Assembly: GCA_026004795.1 (NCBI GenBank) | Contig: BPJV01000003.1 | Coordinates: 434,001 to 498,000, forward strand | Reading direction: 5' to 3' | Origin: Pirellulaceae bacterium | GTDB taxonomy: Bacteria; Planctomycetota; Planctomycetia; Pirellulales; Pirellulaceae | DNA length: 64,000 bases | Part shown: positions 34,835 to 44,427 of the stretch, piece after piece | Layout: each line of letters opens with the position of its first letter | Position numbering within the stretch: position 1 is the stretch's first letter | Program-made: the position numbers and the translations under genes | The notes under the pieces: model-generated | What the model was told of the DNA's origin: nothing | Databases searched by the model: none | Seen by the model: only the letters and a program-made list of their open reading frames with translations

Positions 34835-35848
34835 TCAACCTTGCTTCTCGGCGTAGCTGGCCAAAGCCTCCTGCAAGGCCGCGCGGACTTCCGGGAGGAC
34901 CTGGTCCCGCACCTCATTGAGCGTACCATGCAAGAAAGCCCCGGCTGCTGCCTTATGGCCACCGCCGTTGAACTTGCTGGCCAACGCACTGCAGTCTACG
35001 CCACACCGGGAGCGAAAGCTGAGCTTAAATCCGCCTTTCAACTGCTCGACGAAGATGACGGCTACCAGCGTGCCAGCGATCGACAGCGTCAGATTGATCG
35101 CGTCCTCGGTGTCACTGGGCTGCGCCCCGGTCGCGGCAAAATCCTCTTTGAGCACATACGTGTAAACAAGCCTTCCCTCCATCTCCGCTTCCGTACGGGA
35201 AAGGATCAAACCGCGCAACTTCACGCGCCCGAGCGTATCGCGCTCGTAAAGATCCCCGTAGATCTCGGCCGGGACGGCCCCCTGCTCCACCAACTCCGCC
35301 GCCACACGGTAGGTTTCGGGAGTCGTCGAGCTGAATCGGAACCACCCCGTATCGGTAGCAATGGCAGCAAACAGGGCCGTGGCCATCCGCTTATCCAGCG
35401 AGACGCCTAAGTGGCGTCCCAACTTGGCCACCAGATGCCCTGTCGCCTCGGCACTGGTATCTTTGAAGAACTCTACTCCCAGATCATCTTCTCCAACATG
35501 ATGATCAAGGCATAGTTTGGTTCCCTGAAATTCACGCACCACTTCGGCCATGGGCCCCAATTGGGCCCAGGCACTAGTGTCCAGGATAATAATGGTATCA
35601 GCCACCAAGTCACTCTTGTCGATCGTTTGACCGATGACCTCGATCTCTTGGCTGGGATCAATGAACTGTAGATTGGGCGGCGTGGGATGTCCGTTGACGA
35701 TGCGCACCTCTTTACCCAGTTGGCGAAGGATTCCCGCCAATCCAATCTCACTTCCCAGCGCATCACAATCAGGGCGGATATGACTGCAGAGAACAAACCG
35801 TTGGCCCGCGCGCAGCCGCTCCTCCAACAAATTCCAATCGATCGTCAT
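34835..35848 (-). CDS. DHH-family phosphoesterase, NrnA-like
   Basis: 337 residues from the ATG at 35848 (MTIDWNLLEERL). The DHH motifs are intact: LCSHIRPDCDALGSEIGL (motif I, D-x-D), ILDTSAWAQL (motif II), LDHHVGED (the DHH motif) and the DHHA1 loop FNGGGHKAAAGAFL near the end. Such enzymes degrade nanoRNA or dephosphorylate pAp, with Mn as cofactor. ATG upstream sequence and domain start fit this position. The long 5' frame to 35914 adds no homologous residues. Its neighbour ribF is on the same strand, about 290 nt upstream. Confidence 0.88.
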   Translation of the reverse strand: MTIDWNLLEERLRAGQRFVLCSHIRPDCDALGSEIGLAGILRQLGKEVRIVNGHPTPPNLQFIDPSQEIEVIGQTIDKSDLVADTIIILDTSAWAQLGPMAEVVREFQGTKLCLDHHVGEDDLGVEFFKDTSAEATGHLVAKLGRHLGVSLDKRMATALFAAIATDTGWFRFSSTTPETYRVAAELVEQGAVPAEIYGDLYERDTLGRVKLRGLILSRTEAEMEGRLVYTYVLKEDFAATGAQPSDTEDAINLTLSIAGTLVAVIFVEQLKGGFKLSFRSRCGVDCSALASKFNGGGHKAAAGAFLHGTLNEVRDQVLPEVRAALQEALASYAEKQG

Positions 35849-36135
35849 AGTAATCCGTTCATTTCGCGAGGTCACTCGATCGATACGGTAGGCACCGACG
35901 GGCGAGCGATCCAATACTCATCACCACACAGAAAACGCACGATACAGCACGACAACAACTCGGGGTGCTGGTTCGCTAGAGAAGCTCTATGGTATCTCGG
36001 CGACAAGGCGATTGCCAAGCCGTCGGAGCAGGAAAGCACTCCGTGGCCCTCCGTTCCCTGCCGCGAGACCTGCCCATCCAGCATTACTGAACCGTTTCCT
36101 CTCGCTCCAGCCGGTGTGCGAATGAGAAACGACGC

Positions 36136-37083
36136 TCAGTTGCTTTGGCTCTCTGTGGCAACGATGCGGCGGACGGCAGCGATATCGTCCTGCAGTTGCG
36201 CACGCAGCGCGTCAATCGATGCGAATCGCTGCACGTCGCGCACCCGGTCCACAAAACCAACTCTTAGATCCGAACCATACAACGTGCCGTTCCAGTTCAG
36301 GATATGAACTTCGACCTTAGCCGCTTGTTCACCAAACGTAGGATTGGGCCCCACATGGATGGCGGCCGGCAGAATTCCCTCGTCTAGGCGTACCGCGCCA
36401 GCGTAGACGCCATGGGCGGGCAGCAAACACCGGATGCCTTCGAGATTGGCCGTGGGAAAACCGAGACGCTGCCCCCTTCCCGCCCCTGCGGCGACTATTC
36501 CCTGTAACTCATACGGACTGGTAAGCAGCCGGTTGGCTCGCGCTACCTCTCCCGCCTGAATCAATCGGCGAACCCGCGTGCTGGAGATCATCATCCCTTC
36601 ATCGTCAACGGTCGGTGGCACGATAGAACACCCGATACCGTGGGCACGACAGAACTTCCTCAGCAACTCGGTGTCCCCAGCGCGGTCTTTACCGAAACGG
36701 AAATTGGGGCCTTCCACGATCGCCTTGGCTCGCAACTTCCCTCGGATTATCTGATCGAAGAAGGCCTCGGCAGACAACGCAAGCAGCCGTCGGTCCGTTG
36801 GATAGGCCAGCATGGCATCGACGCCCAGCACTTCCAACAATTCGGCACGGCGCTCGATGGTCGTTAGCGGGGGCGTAACCGGTCGATGCGGGTCAAGAAG
36901 GGCTCTGGGGGGCGGATCAAACGTCATCACCAAGGCGGCACCGCCAACTTGCCGTGCTTGACTGACCAATTCCCGTGCCAGCGCAGCGTGCCCAAGATGG
37001 ACGCCATCAAAATTACCTACAGAGACAGCCCCCCCGAGCAAATCGGCGGGCAAATCTTCCCAACTGCGCAACACACGAATCAT
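36136..37083 (-). CDS. ribF: Bifunctional riboflavin kinase / FAD synthetase
   Basis: 315 residues from the ATG at 37083. The FAD synthetase half has the nucleotidyltransferase motif VGNFDGVHLGHAAL, then VMTFDPPPR, a FRFGKDRAGD segment and ISSTRVRRLIQAGEV. The riboflavin kinase half has GRGQRLGFPTANLEG, VYAGAVRL and VGPNPTFGEQAAKVEVHILNW, and ends FVDRVRDVQRFASIDALRAQL. It makes FMN and then FAD from riboflavin. Both halves have normal length and all key motifs. Confidence 0.95.
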   Translation of the reverse strand: MIRVLRSWEDLPADLLGGAVSVGNFDGVHLGHAALARELVSQARQVGGAALVMTFDPPPRALLDPHRPVTPPLTTIERRAELLEVLGVDAMLAYPTDRRLLALSAEAFFDQIIRGKLRAKAIVEGPNFRFGKDRAGDTELLRKFCRAHGIGCSIVPPTVDDEGMMISSTRVRRLIQAGEVARANRLLTSPYELQGIVAAGAGRGQRLGFPTANLEGIRCLLPAHGVYAGAVRLDEGILPAAIHVGPNPTFGEQAAKVEVHILNWNGTLYGSDLRVGFVDRVRDVQRFASIDALRAQLQDDIAAVRRIVATESQSN

Positions 37084-37274
37084 CAAACCAGAACCTGACG
37101 TGGCCTATCGAACGGATGGAGGAGCCCCAAGGTTCGCCAAAGTAAGACGATCGTGCAAGAGGTCCTGACCACCAAAAAGCGCAAGTCCGTGGGGAACTCA
37201 GCAGGGTGGCAGCAACCACACCAAGGCCAGTCAGCTCCTTGCCACCAACCGCCAGCCGCTAGACCGTAGCCGAT

Positions 37275-37304
37275 TGGCGAAGTGGGTAGCCCCCAGCTTC
37301 GCCA
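37275..37304 (-). terminator. Hairpin after the VWA gene
   Basis: TGGCGAAG at 37275-37282 pairs perfectly with CTTCGCCA at 37297-37304, and TGGG/CCCA continues the stem inside with one bulged base. It begins 3 nt after the VWA stop on the minus strand. There is no T-run after it, so termination may need Rho or the hairpin may protect the 3' end. Confidence 0.5.
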
Positions 37305-37307
37305 TTG

Positions 37308-39014
37308 CTACCCGAGAATCTCTCGCTTGCGATCGAGATAGTCCCAGACGACAAAGCGATCGAGATCCCGACCGGCCGTGAATATCACGCGCCCCTGCGT
37401 TGCTTCAGCCAGCCGGTAGGCGAATCTGATGTCCTCTGGCGACTGAGACCAACTCGGTACCAAGAACACATTGATGACGATCCCCTCACGGCGGCACAGC
37501 CGCCCTTCACGCAGCGTTGCTTCCTCGGTCCGCGGATCCGGCGGGTAGAGCAAGTACAACATCGATTCTTCAAAATGCGCCGTAGGCAACCCATCGGTAA
37601 TCAACACCACTTGCCGATTCGGGGTATCGACCGCCACCAGATTCTGCCTGGCCAACCGCAAGGCGTGTTGAATATTGGTAAAGTGAGGATGAATCTGCGA
37701 TTCGGTGATATCATCGCGACTCATGTCCACTCGCAACCGAACCCATGGGTCATGCAAAGTCACGGGCTTGGGCAACAAGTTGATAATCTCGCCGGGCGGG
37801 CACAATTTGCCGAATGTATACATTTCGATAAACCGAAGCACGTCCCCCGGATATTCAGTGGTAATCAAACCTTGCAACGCCAGTGCCATGCGTTTGACAT
37901 TGATATATTGAGCGTCGTATCGCATCGAACCGCTCATGTCCATAATCACAGCAGTAGCACATTTGGGAGTATTGCGTGTCCGATGCACTTCAATGTCATC
38001 GGGATGCAGCCGCCGCACGGTTGCTTTCGGTTGCCGGATCAAGTTGTTGACGATCGAACTGGAAAGATCCATGCTAGCCAACGAATCGCCAAACTGATAG
38101 GCACGCGTGGCCGGCAACTCGACACTTCCATCTCCCTCGATCCGTCCGTGGTGACGTCCCGTGCGCCCTGCCTGAAGGTTGCTAAAAATGCGCTGCAAGA
38201 GTTGCCCCTGAAAAATCTTGAACGCCTGCGGCGTCAACTGAAAGGTCCCGCGCGCGTCTTGTTGCAAACCTTGCCTCTCGGCAAGCTCGCGCAGCAGATT
38301 CTCTACTTGCTGCCGCACCTCTTCCAAACTGGCCATATCCTGCTCGGAGACAAATTCCGACAGCTTCTGCAGATCGATAATGCCGATCCGCGCCGTTTTG
38401 GCCGCCTCCTCCAATTGCCGCAATAATTCGTCGATCTGCTCCAGCTCTTCCTTCACCTCCAAGGCACGAGGAATCGTCAACGCCTCATGGCCGGTAAATT
38501 CATATCGCGCCGCTAGTTCGTCCATGGCATATTGATCGGCCAGTCGAGCAATGAGCGCGGTCAACTTGCCGGCTGCCGGTGAGGTGTCTTCCAGGCGAAA
38601 ATAAAGGCGCTCGAGCAGATAGATCTGCCGCTCCCGAACCGCTTGTCGAAAGAGCCGCCGCAACGGCTTAGGAACTCGAACCTGACCGGCGGCTTGGCGA
38701 ACCGCTTCATCGGCGCGACGCTGTACCGTATCGGACTCGTAGGTGGAAAGTATCTTCTGCTTCCGCTCCTCCAGCAGCTTTCGCAGGTGTTCGATACTAG
38801 GTCCTAAAGCGTCAATCTGGCTGGGATCCAGCTCGACAGCACGTGCCAGTTCCTCTTCGGTCAATTCCCGGTACCTTCCGAATGCCAGTGCGTGTTCGAA
38901 AGCTGGTGCCACCAGGTCCGGCGGCGGCTTGGTGGGAGAGGGGAACTGAGTAGGATCATATCTCTGATAGACGTGAACCACCCCTCCAATAGCTGGCGCT
39001 TTCTTTTGTGTCAT
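37308..39014 (-). CDS. VWA-domain protein paired with the AAA+ ATPase
   Basis: 568 residues. The first ~330 residues are helical and charged (ELTEEELARAVELDPSQIDAL, VKEELEQIDELLRQLEEAAKTAR). The von Willebrand A domain spans ~355-568 with the metal site TAVIMDMSGSMRYDAQYINVK (DxSxS), a second ligand at LITTEYPGD and VVLITDGLPTAHFEESM. The AAA+ gene lies 58 nt upstream on the same strand, so this is a MoxR-type chaperone/VWA pair, the second such set in the window after 4223-8955. The target of such pairs is usually a metal-dependent or membrane complex, not readable here. Confidence 0.88.
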   Translation of the reverse strand: MTQKKAPAIGGVVHVYQRYDPTQFPSPTKPPPDLVAPAFEHALAFGRYRELTEEELARAVELDPSQIDALGPSIEHLRKLLEERKQKILSTYESDTVQRRADEAVRQAAGQVRVPKPLRRLFRQAVRERQIYLLERLYFRLEDTSPAAGKLTALIARLADQYAMDELAARYEFTGHEALTIPRALEVKEELEQIDELLRQLEEAAKTARIGIIDLQKLSEFVSEQDMASLEEVRQQVENLLRELAERQGLQQDARGTFQLTPQAFKIFQGQLLQRIFSNLQAGRTGRHHGRIEGDGSVELPATRAYQFGDSLASMDLSSSIVNNLIRQPKATVRRLHPDDIEVHRTRNTPKCATAVIMDMSGSMRYDAQYINVKRMALALQGLITTEYPGDVLRFIEMYTFGKLCPPGEIINLLPKPVTLHDPWVRLRVDMSRDDITESQIHPHFTNIQHALRLARQNLVAVDTPNRQVVLITDGLPTAHFEESMLYLLYPPDPRTEEATLREGRLCRREGIVINVFLVPSWSQSPEDIRFAYRLAEATQGRVIFTAGRDLDRFVVWDYLDRKREILG

Positions 39015-39072
39015 GGTGCGTCACCTTTGATGCCATCGCTATCTATGACGGCAGCCCACATCCTCCCACGGC

Positions 39073-40491
39073 TTACGTCTCGTAAGTAATCTTTCCATGT
39101 CGCTGAGCGCGACTAATCTGGTCCAACGCATACAAACCGGCGAGGACGAACTCGACGCAGGAAGCACGCACGGGAGCGGATTGAGCAGCGTTGACTTCAA
39201 ACGCCTTTTCCCACAACGGAGGCACTGCCTTCAGCCTGTCGGCATATGCAGCACTGGGCAACATATCGCCGACCTCGATTCGCACCCCTTTACCAAAAAT
39301 CTCCGCGATTTCTTCCAAGCCGTAGGTGTCGACATACTGTTGAAAGACGACCTTGATGGCCTCCGCAATAAGCGCATCGAGGACCTGTCGCTCGGACATC
39401 TGGTGGCTTCCCATCAGATCCAACTCCAGTTTGCCCAGACTCGATGCGTATAGATGCCCTAGATCGCTGATGCGCGGCACGGCGGGCTTTTCCCCAAGCA
39501 CGATGGCTCGCTGCCGTGCACTGGCGATCATGGCGCGATAGTTGGCCAAACTGAACCTTGCCGACACTCCCGAAGCTTGGTCGATGTATTTGCTTCGCCG
39601 TGCCTGGGCAGTGATCTCCTCGATGATCTCAGCCATGAAATAGGGTACGACCACCGGGTAATCCCCATCGAGGTCAATGCCCGCTTCTTGCTGTAGAATC
39701 TCGATGCCGATACTGCGATCTTTTGGGTAATGCGTCTGGATGATCGACCCGATACGATCTTTCAATTGAGGGATGACCTTGCCGCTTCGATTGTAGGTGC
39801 TGGGATTGGCAGAAAACAAAATCACCACATCGAGATCGAAACGGATGGGATAACCGCGTATCTGAACATCCCGCTCTTCCAGAATATTGAACAGGCCCAC
39901 CTGAACCAATTCATCCAGCTCCGGTAATTCGTTCATGGCAAAGACGCCCCGGTGCATGCGAGGAATCAGGCCAAAATGGAGTGCTTCCTCAGCGCCCATA
40001 CTCGTCCCTCCCACCAACTTCGCCGGATCGATCTCACCGATGATGTCGGCAAACTTGGTACCGGGGCTCAGCCGTTCCGCGTAACGCTCCTCTCTCGACC
40101 ACCACGCGATGGGAACTTCTTCGGGGCGATGCTCCGCCAGGAATCTCTTGCCGGCTTGAGTGATCGGACGATAAGGATCTTCGTGGACCGGCAATCCTGG
40201 GATGTCCACGTAGGGAATGTACTCGTCGAGAAACCGAGTGAGCAACCGCATCAAGCGGCTCTTTGCTTGCCCCTTCTCTCCCAGAAACAACATGTCATGC
40301 CCAGCCAGGAGAGCGATATTGATTTCCGGAATAACGGTATCTTCGTACCCCACTATCCCGGGGAACAGCTCTTCGCCGTTGGCCAGCATGCGCACGACGT
40401 TATCGCGCATTTCCTGTTTGACCGTCTTCGATTCCCAACCGCTATCCTGCAGTTCGGCCAAAGTTCTTGGTAACGTGTCCACGGTTGCCAT
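39073..40491 (-). CDS. Magnesium-chelatase/MoxR-type AAA+ ATPase
   Basis: 472 residues from the ATG at 40491; an upstream start at 40557 is possible. The P-loop is [18 protein letters not shown], with K-S of Walker A. The Walker B region is [21 protein letters not shown] with Asn-Glu in place of Asp-Glu, followed by [27 protein letters not shown] (sensor and arginine-finger region). The order of motifs matches the ChlI/BchI-type AAA+ proteins used by VWA partners. The VWA gene is 58 nt downstream on the same strand. Whether this Walker B retains full ATPase activity cannot be judged. Confidence 0.82.
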   Translation of the reverse strand: MATVDTLPRTLAELQDSGWESKTVKQEMRDNVVRMLANGEELFPGIVGYEDTVIPEINIALLAGHDMLFLGEKGQAKSRLMRLLTRFLDEYIPYVDIPGLPVHEDPYRPITQAGKRFLAEHRPEEVPIAWWSREERYAERLSPGTKFADIIGEIDPAKLVGGTSMGAEEALHFGLIPRMHRGVFAMNELPELDELVQVGLFNILEERDVQIRGYPIRFDLDVVILFSANPSTYNRSGKVIPQLKDRIGSIIQTHYPKDRSIGIEILQQEAGIDLDGDYPVVVPYFMAEIIEEITAQARRSKYIDQASGVSARFSLANYRAMIASARQRAIVLGEKPAVPRISDLGHLYASSLGKLELDLMGSHQMSERQVLDALIAEAIKVVFQQYVDTYGLEEIAEIFGKGVRIEVGDMLPSAAYADRLKAVPPLWEKAFEVNAAQSAPVRASCVEFVLAGLYALDQISRAQRHGKITYET

Positions 40492-40584
40492 GGCAGCCCA
40501 GTCGTACGTGGAAGAGAGATCGAGTCCTAGGAACGCTTTATTATACCGGCCTGTCAACCACCGCGTCCCTCCAGCCGCTGCTGC

Positions 40585-42660
40585 CTATCGGCTGCCGCTC
40601 TCCCGCACGAACACCACCACGGAGCGACTCGCCACCTCGTAGCTTGAACTGACCATTGGCGGTGGTGCTTCCAACTGGATGTCGTTGGGCGAGGGCAGGG
40701 ACGTGTCGACGACGCGATACCACGGGACAATCCCTTGTTCCTGCACTTGAAAGCGGACCGGAATGGCGCTGGCATTGATCATCACATAGAGATCGTCGTC
40801 TCGCTGCGATGCACCATGAAGACAATAGGCAAAACAATGCGATGACGCAGAGAAATCAACCTCGCCGACTGGACCGTACCACCGCACATCCTCCCGCCAG
40901 AATCCCCAACGCTGAATAGACGGATGCTGGACACGGAAAGCGATCATCTGTTGAAAAAAACGAAAGACATCTCGATGCCGATCCAACCGCTCCCAATTCA
41001 ACCAGGTAACTTCATTGTCTTGATTGTACGGATTGTTGTTGCCACCTTGGGTTTGCAAGAATTCGTCCCCCATCCGGAACATGGGAGTCCCAGCCGATAA
41101 CATCAACAAGCAACAAAAATTACGCGCCTGCCTCTTCCGTAACGCCATGACATCAGCCGGGACATGCACATCCCCCTCCCATCCGCAGTTCCAGCTGAAA
41201 TCATTATGCCCGTCGAGATTATTGTGACCATTGGCCCAGTTATTTTTGCAGTTATAAGCGCACAAATCGTAGAGGGTAAATCCATCATGGGAAGTGACGT
41301 AGTTGACACTTTGAAACGGATGATAGGCATGGAATCGATCGTCAGGAAACAGATCGCTGCTGCCATAGAGGCGACTCATCATTCTCCCGACCATGCCTTC
41401 ATCGCCGCGAACAAATCGTTGAATCGTATCGCGAAACTCGCCGTTCCATTGCATCCATTGGCGTCCCGGAAAATTTCGCCCCAACTGGTATGTTCCCAGA
41501 TCCCACGGTTCGGCGATTAAACGGGTGTTCGCCAGTTCTTCTTCCGCTGCGATCTGCCCGAAGATAGGTGGATCATCGATATTGATGGAACCGTCGGCGT
41601 TGCGCGTGAAGATCGAGGCCAGATCAAAACGAAATCCATCCACTCCTCCTTCCACGACCCAGTAACGCAGGCTCTCCAAGATCATGCGCCGCACGGCACG
41701 GTTGGCCGTATTGAGCGTATTGCCTGTCCCGCTGTAGTTGGCATAAGGATCATGCGGATTACCCGTCATCATGTAGTAGGTCGAGTTATCGATTCCCTTG
41801 TAGCAGTACGTCGGCCCGAGATGATTACCTTCGCAGGTGTGGTTATAGACGACATCAATAATCACCTCGATATCTGCCTCATGCAGGGCATCGACCATCT
41901 GGCGAAACTCTGCCAACTGGCAACACGGACTGCTGCCGGTGGCGTAGCGGTCATGCGGAGCGAAGAAGCTCATCGGCATGTATCCCCAGTAGTTTCCTTC
42001 CTGTGGATCGAACTGATGGATGGGCATCAACTCAACGGCCGTCACTCCGAGAGATTGCAGATAGGGAATCTTGTCGATGACTCCCAGGAATGTACCACGA
42101 CGCTCGTCAGCAACTCCGGAGTTCATGCGCTGCGTAAAGCCACGCACGTGCATCTCGTAAATCACCAAATCGGCATCATGTCGCCTCGCCTGTGCTGTAG
42201 AGATCGGATGAGTGTGCGGTGAAGCCAGCATCCCCAAGGGTGCCTTGCCGGCATTGGTACCCGGCTGGCTTGCCGCAGCACGAGAAAAGTCGGCGGGCAG
42301 ATAGACAGCATGAGCATGCGGGTCCAACAGGATCTTATCGCGATCGAACGCATGGTAATCATAGCCGGCCCCGCCACGCGGACCATCAATCTGATAGGCG
42401 TAATAGCGGGCATTGAAGGTGGCTTCCACCGGGATACGGCAGTGCCAAATGACTCCTGACTTGTTCTTCAGATAGTCCAGCGATGCGCGCAGCACCGGAT
42501 TGTATACGTCGTCGTCTCGGTATAGCAACAACGACACCTGCTCGGCATGCTTGGAGTAAATCGCGAAGTTGTAGGCTCGCTCTCCAGCCACCCAGGAAAC
42601 GCCCAGCGGATGGGGGCTTCCATACTGCGTCGCCCATTGCCCGACCGTCGCTTCACTCAT
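40585..42660 (-). CDS. glgX: Glycogen debranching enzyme (isoamylase type)
   Basis: 691 residues, normal for GlgX/TreX. The N-terminal CBM48 domain includes GVSWVAGERAYNFAIYS. The GH13 core includes VTAVELMPIHQF, DVVYNHTCEGNH (region I) and VDGFRFDLAS with the nucleophile Asp (region II). It continues with RLIAEPWDLG, whose Glu is the acid/base (region III), and NYVTSHDGFTL (region IV). LGPTYCYKGIDNSTYYMM and MFRMGDEFLQTQGGNNNPYNQDN are isoamylase-specific. It removes alpha-1,6 branches in glycogen. The stop is 93 nt before the AAA+ start region. No other glycogen gene is in the window. Confidence 0.93.
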   Translation of the reverse strand: MSEATVGQWATQYGSPHPLGVSWVAGERAYNFAIYSKHAEQVSLLLYRDDDVYNPVLRASLDYLKNKSGVIWHCRIPVEATFNARYYAYQIDGPRGGAGYDYHAFDRDKILLDPHAHAVYLPADFSRAAASQPGTNAGKAPLGMLASPHTHPISTAQARRHDADLVIYEMHVRGFTQRMNSGVADERRGTFLGVIDKIPYLQSLGVTAVELMPIHQFDPQEGNYWGYMPMSFFAPHDRYATGSSPCCQLAEFRQMVDALHEADIEVIIDVVYNHTCEGNHLGPTYCYKGIDNSTYYMMTGNPHDPYANYSGTGNTLNTANRAVRRMILESLRYWVVEGGVDGFRFDLASIFTRNADGSINIDDPPIFGQIAAEEELANTRLIAEPWDLGTYQLGRNFPGRQWMQWNGEFRDTIQRFVRGDEGMVGRMMSRLYGSSDLFPDDRFHAYHPFQSVNYVTSHDGFTLYDLCAYNCKNNWANGHNNLDGHNDFSWNCGWEGDVHVPADVMALRKRQARNFCCLLMLSAGTPMFRMGDEFLQTQGGNNNPYNQDNEVTWLNWERLDRHRDVFRFFQQMIAFRVQHPSIQRWGFWREDVRWYGPVGEVDFSASSHCFAYCLHGASQRDDDLYVMINASAIPVRFQVQEQGIVPWYRVVDTSLPSPNDIQLEAPPPMVSSSYEVASRSVVVFVRESGSR

Positions 42661-42811
42661 GCTCGCCGCCCCCCATCCTTCTCAAGAAACACTGCACCAG
42701 CGGCATGCCCCATGTCGCCGGTTCGCAGAGCAGGTGGCCCAAGGTATCCTCTCCGCGACGCCATGCGAAATCATTGACGCGTTCCTTTCCTCCCCCTGCC
42801 GATCGGTTTTC

Positions 42812-43765
42812 CTAACGAAACCATCCCGCACGAAAAAACCCTCCCAGCATCACCAAGGCCAACGCCACCATGGCCGCTAGAGTGATGAAGTAGCCGTATC
42901 GATACTCAAGCTCCGGCATGTAACGAAAATTCATCCCATAAATCCCTGCGATCAAGGTCAGCGGCATGAACACGGTGGAAATGATCGTCAGGACACGCAG
43001 CTGGTCATTGGTTTTGTCTTGAAGCTTGAGATGATGTCCTTGCTGAATCGCATTTAGGTGATGCTGCTGTCGGCGAATTGAACGAACTGCATGCTCGAGA
43101 TGAGTAATGGCGTCGCGAAAGTAGTCTCGTAAGCCATCAACGCGAAATGCTGCCGACTCGATCGTTTGCAATGCCTCCACACAGTACAACTGATCCTCAA
43201 AGGTAGCTCCGAGTCGGGACAACTGGCGCTTCAGGGGAACGGCTCGTGAGATTGCGGCATCATCGTCCTCGTCGAATAGATCGTCTAGATCGTCCAACTC
43301 GCAGCGGACGCGTCTGGTGAATTCGATGTCTTCATCGATCATGTGGTCAACGATCTGATACAACAAAGCGGACGTCCGCAACTGATGAAAGCGCATACCG
43401 TCGGCATACTGATCGATGATGTGCGTCAACACTGGGATTGGTTCGCGGTGCAACGTCACCAAAATCCCAGGCAAACAGATGAAAATCAGGTACGTACGAT
43501 CCTCCGGTGGCCACGCGGGATAGACTGGAAAGGGAACGACCAACGAGTTCCCATAGGCGACCAAGCGAGTGACCGGAGCGGCTTCCAGGCACGTTTCAAT
43601 CGCCAACGGATGAAGCTCTAGCCGCTCGAGAAAACCGTGCACTTCGTCGGACACATCATACTGGCAATCGATCCAACAAGGAGATGCATCCGTAGCATCA
43701 CGGAGGGCTGCTTCGACCGAACACGCACGCAGGACTCGGTTCTCTTCGATGCGGAATGCTTGCAG
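42812..43765 (-). CDS. corA: CorA magnesium/cobalt transporter, CTG start
   Basis: 317 residues if it starts at the CTG at 43765; E. coli CorA has 316. The first ATG/GTG/TTG candidate is a GTG at 43654, which would drop the first 37 residues. Those residues (LQAFRIEENRVLR ... CWIDCQYDVSDEVHGF) resemble the CorA start by eye, including the W-I-D at the first domain, and have no ATG, GTG or TTG back to an in-frame stop. A GGGGGG ribosome-binding site lies 5 nt before the CTG. The cytoplasmic funnel helices follow and the end is GIYGMNFRYMPE, the YGMNF selectivity motif, then two membrane helices. Confidence 0.8.
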   Translation of the reverse strand: MQAFRIEENRVLRACSVEAALRDATDASPCWIDCQYDVSDEVHGFLERLELHPLAIETCLEAAPVTRLVAYGNSLVVPFPVYPAWPPEDRTYLIFICLPGILVTLHREPIPVLTHIIDQYADGMRFHQLRTSALLYQIVDHMIDEDIEFTRRVRCELDDLDDLFDEDDDAAISRAVPLKRQLSRLGATFEDQLYCVEALQTIESAAFRVDGLRDYFRDAITHLEHAVRSIRRQQHHLNAIQQGHHLKLQDKTNDQLRVLTIISTVFMPLTLIAGIYGMNFRYMPELEYRYGYFITLAAMVALALVMLGGFFRAGWFR

Positions 43766-43770
43766 TGTTA

Positions 43771-43776
43771 CCCCCC
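43771..43776 (-). promoter_or_regulatory. Ribosome-binding site that decides the corA start
   Basis: GGGGGG (CCCCCC on the plus strand), five bases before the CTG at 43765 that opens the family-length CorA frame. No such site precedes the GTG at 43654. Confidence 0.5.
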
Positions 43777-44408
43777 ATTTGCTTCTGCCTCGCTGTACCT
43801 TGTGGCCCGCCGCGATTCACCGTACGCCTGCCCCCATCTGCCGTCGATCCTCGCCATCGACAGCAGCACCAGGCGATGTGATGGCGAGGGTAGTAATGCC
43901 GTGCGTCGCGCGACAAATTCGATGTCCTAGAAAAGAAGTATAGTGTCCTATCGGCGGATATCGAGCGAGGGGCAGTGCACAGGCCGCGCAGCAAAGAGCT
44001 CAACGGTTTGGTGGGACACTTCTGCTGCGTGCATCCACCATGTTCGGCCAACAGACCATCGTTCCCGCTTGGCACTGAAGCCGTTGTCGCCCAATCGTTA
44101 AGTGAATACGTCGCAAACGAATCCCACCCGACGCGTCTCGATCTGGTGAGCCTCAGGCAATCGACGCCCAGAATGCCATCCTTTGTCCAATGGTCGCGAA
44201 GAGTATGGAAGACGATCGCTGAATTGATGAAGTCTTGGCGGCGCGGTTCACCAGCGCGTTATCCTTCCAGGAAAAGCGCGCATGGGTCCGCCGCCTGATG
44301 GTGAAAACCGAACGAAGCTACGCGAAGTGGACGGTCGCCCTGCGGCATCAACTGCGCACACCACCTGCCAGGGGTCAATACGATAGGGCAGAGGGAGCGT
44401 GTTGAAAT
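43777..44408. other. Gene-poor stretch between corA and rsgA
   Basis: About 630 bases with no gene I can support. On the plus strand, one frame from about 44130 reads ASRSGEPQAIDAQNAIL and continues through 44395 with a TGA after MEDDR, then VLAARFTSALSFQEKRAW. It looks protein-like but has no start and I do not recognise it; it could be a decayed gene. Promoter signals for corA should lie near its right end. Confidence 0.3.
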
Positions 44409-44423
44409 GCCACCTTCGGTGGC
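44409..44423 (-). terminator. Hairpin after rsgA
   Basis: GCCACC at 44409-44414 and GGTGGC at 44418-44423 form a perfect 6-bp stem with a 3-nt loop, 4 nt past the rsgA stop on the minus strand. It is followed by ATTTC, a weak T-run, so it is probably a terminator. Confidence 0.6.
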
Positions 44424-44427
44424 CTTG

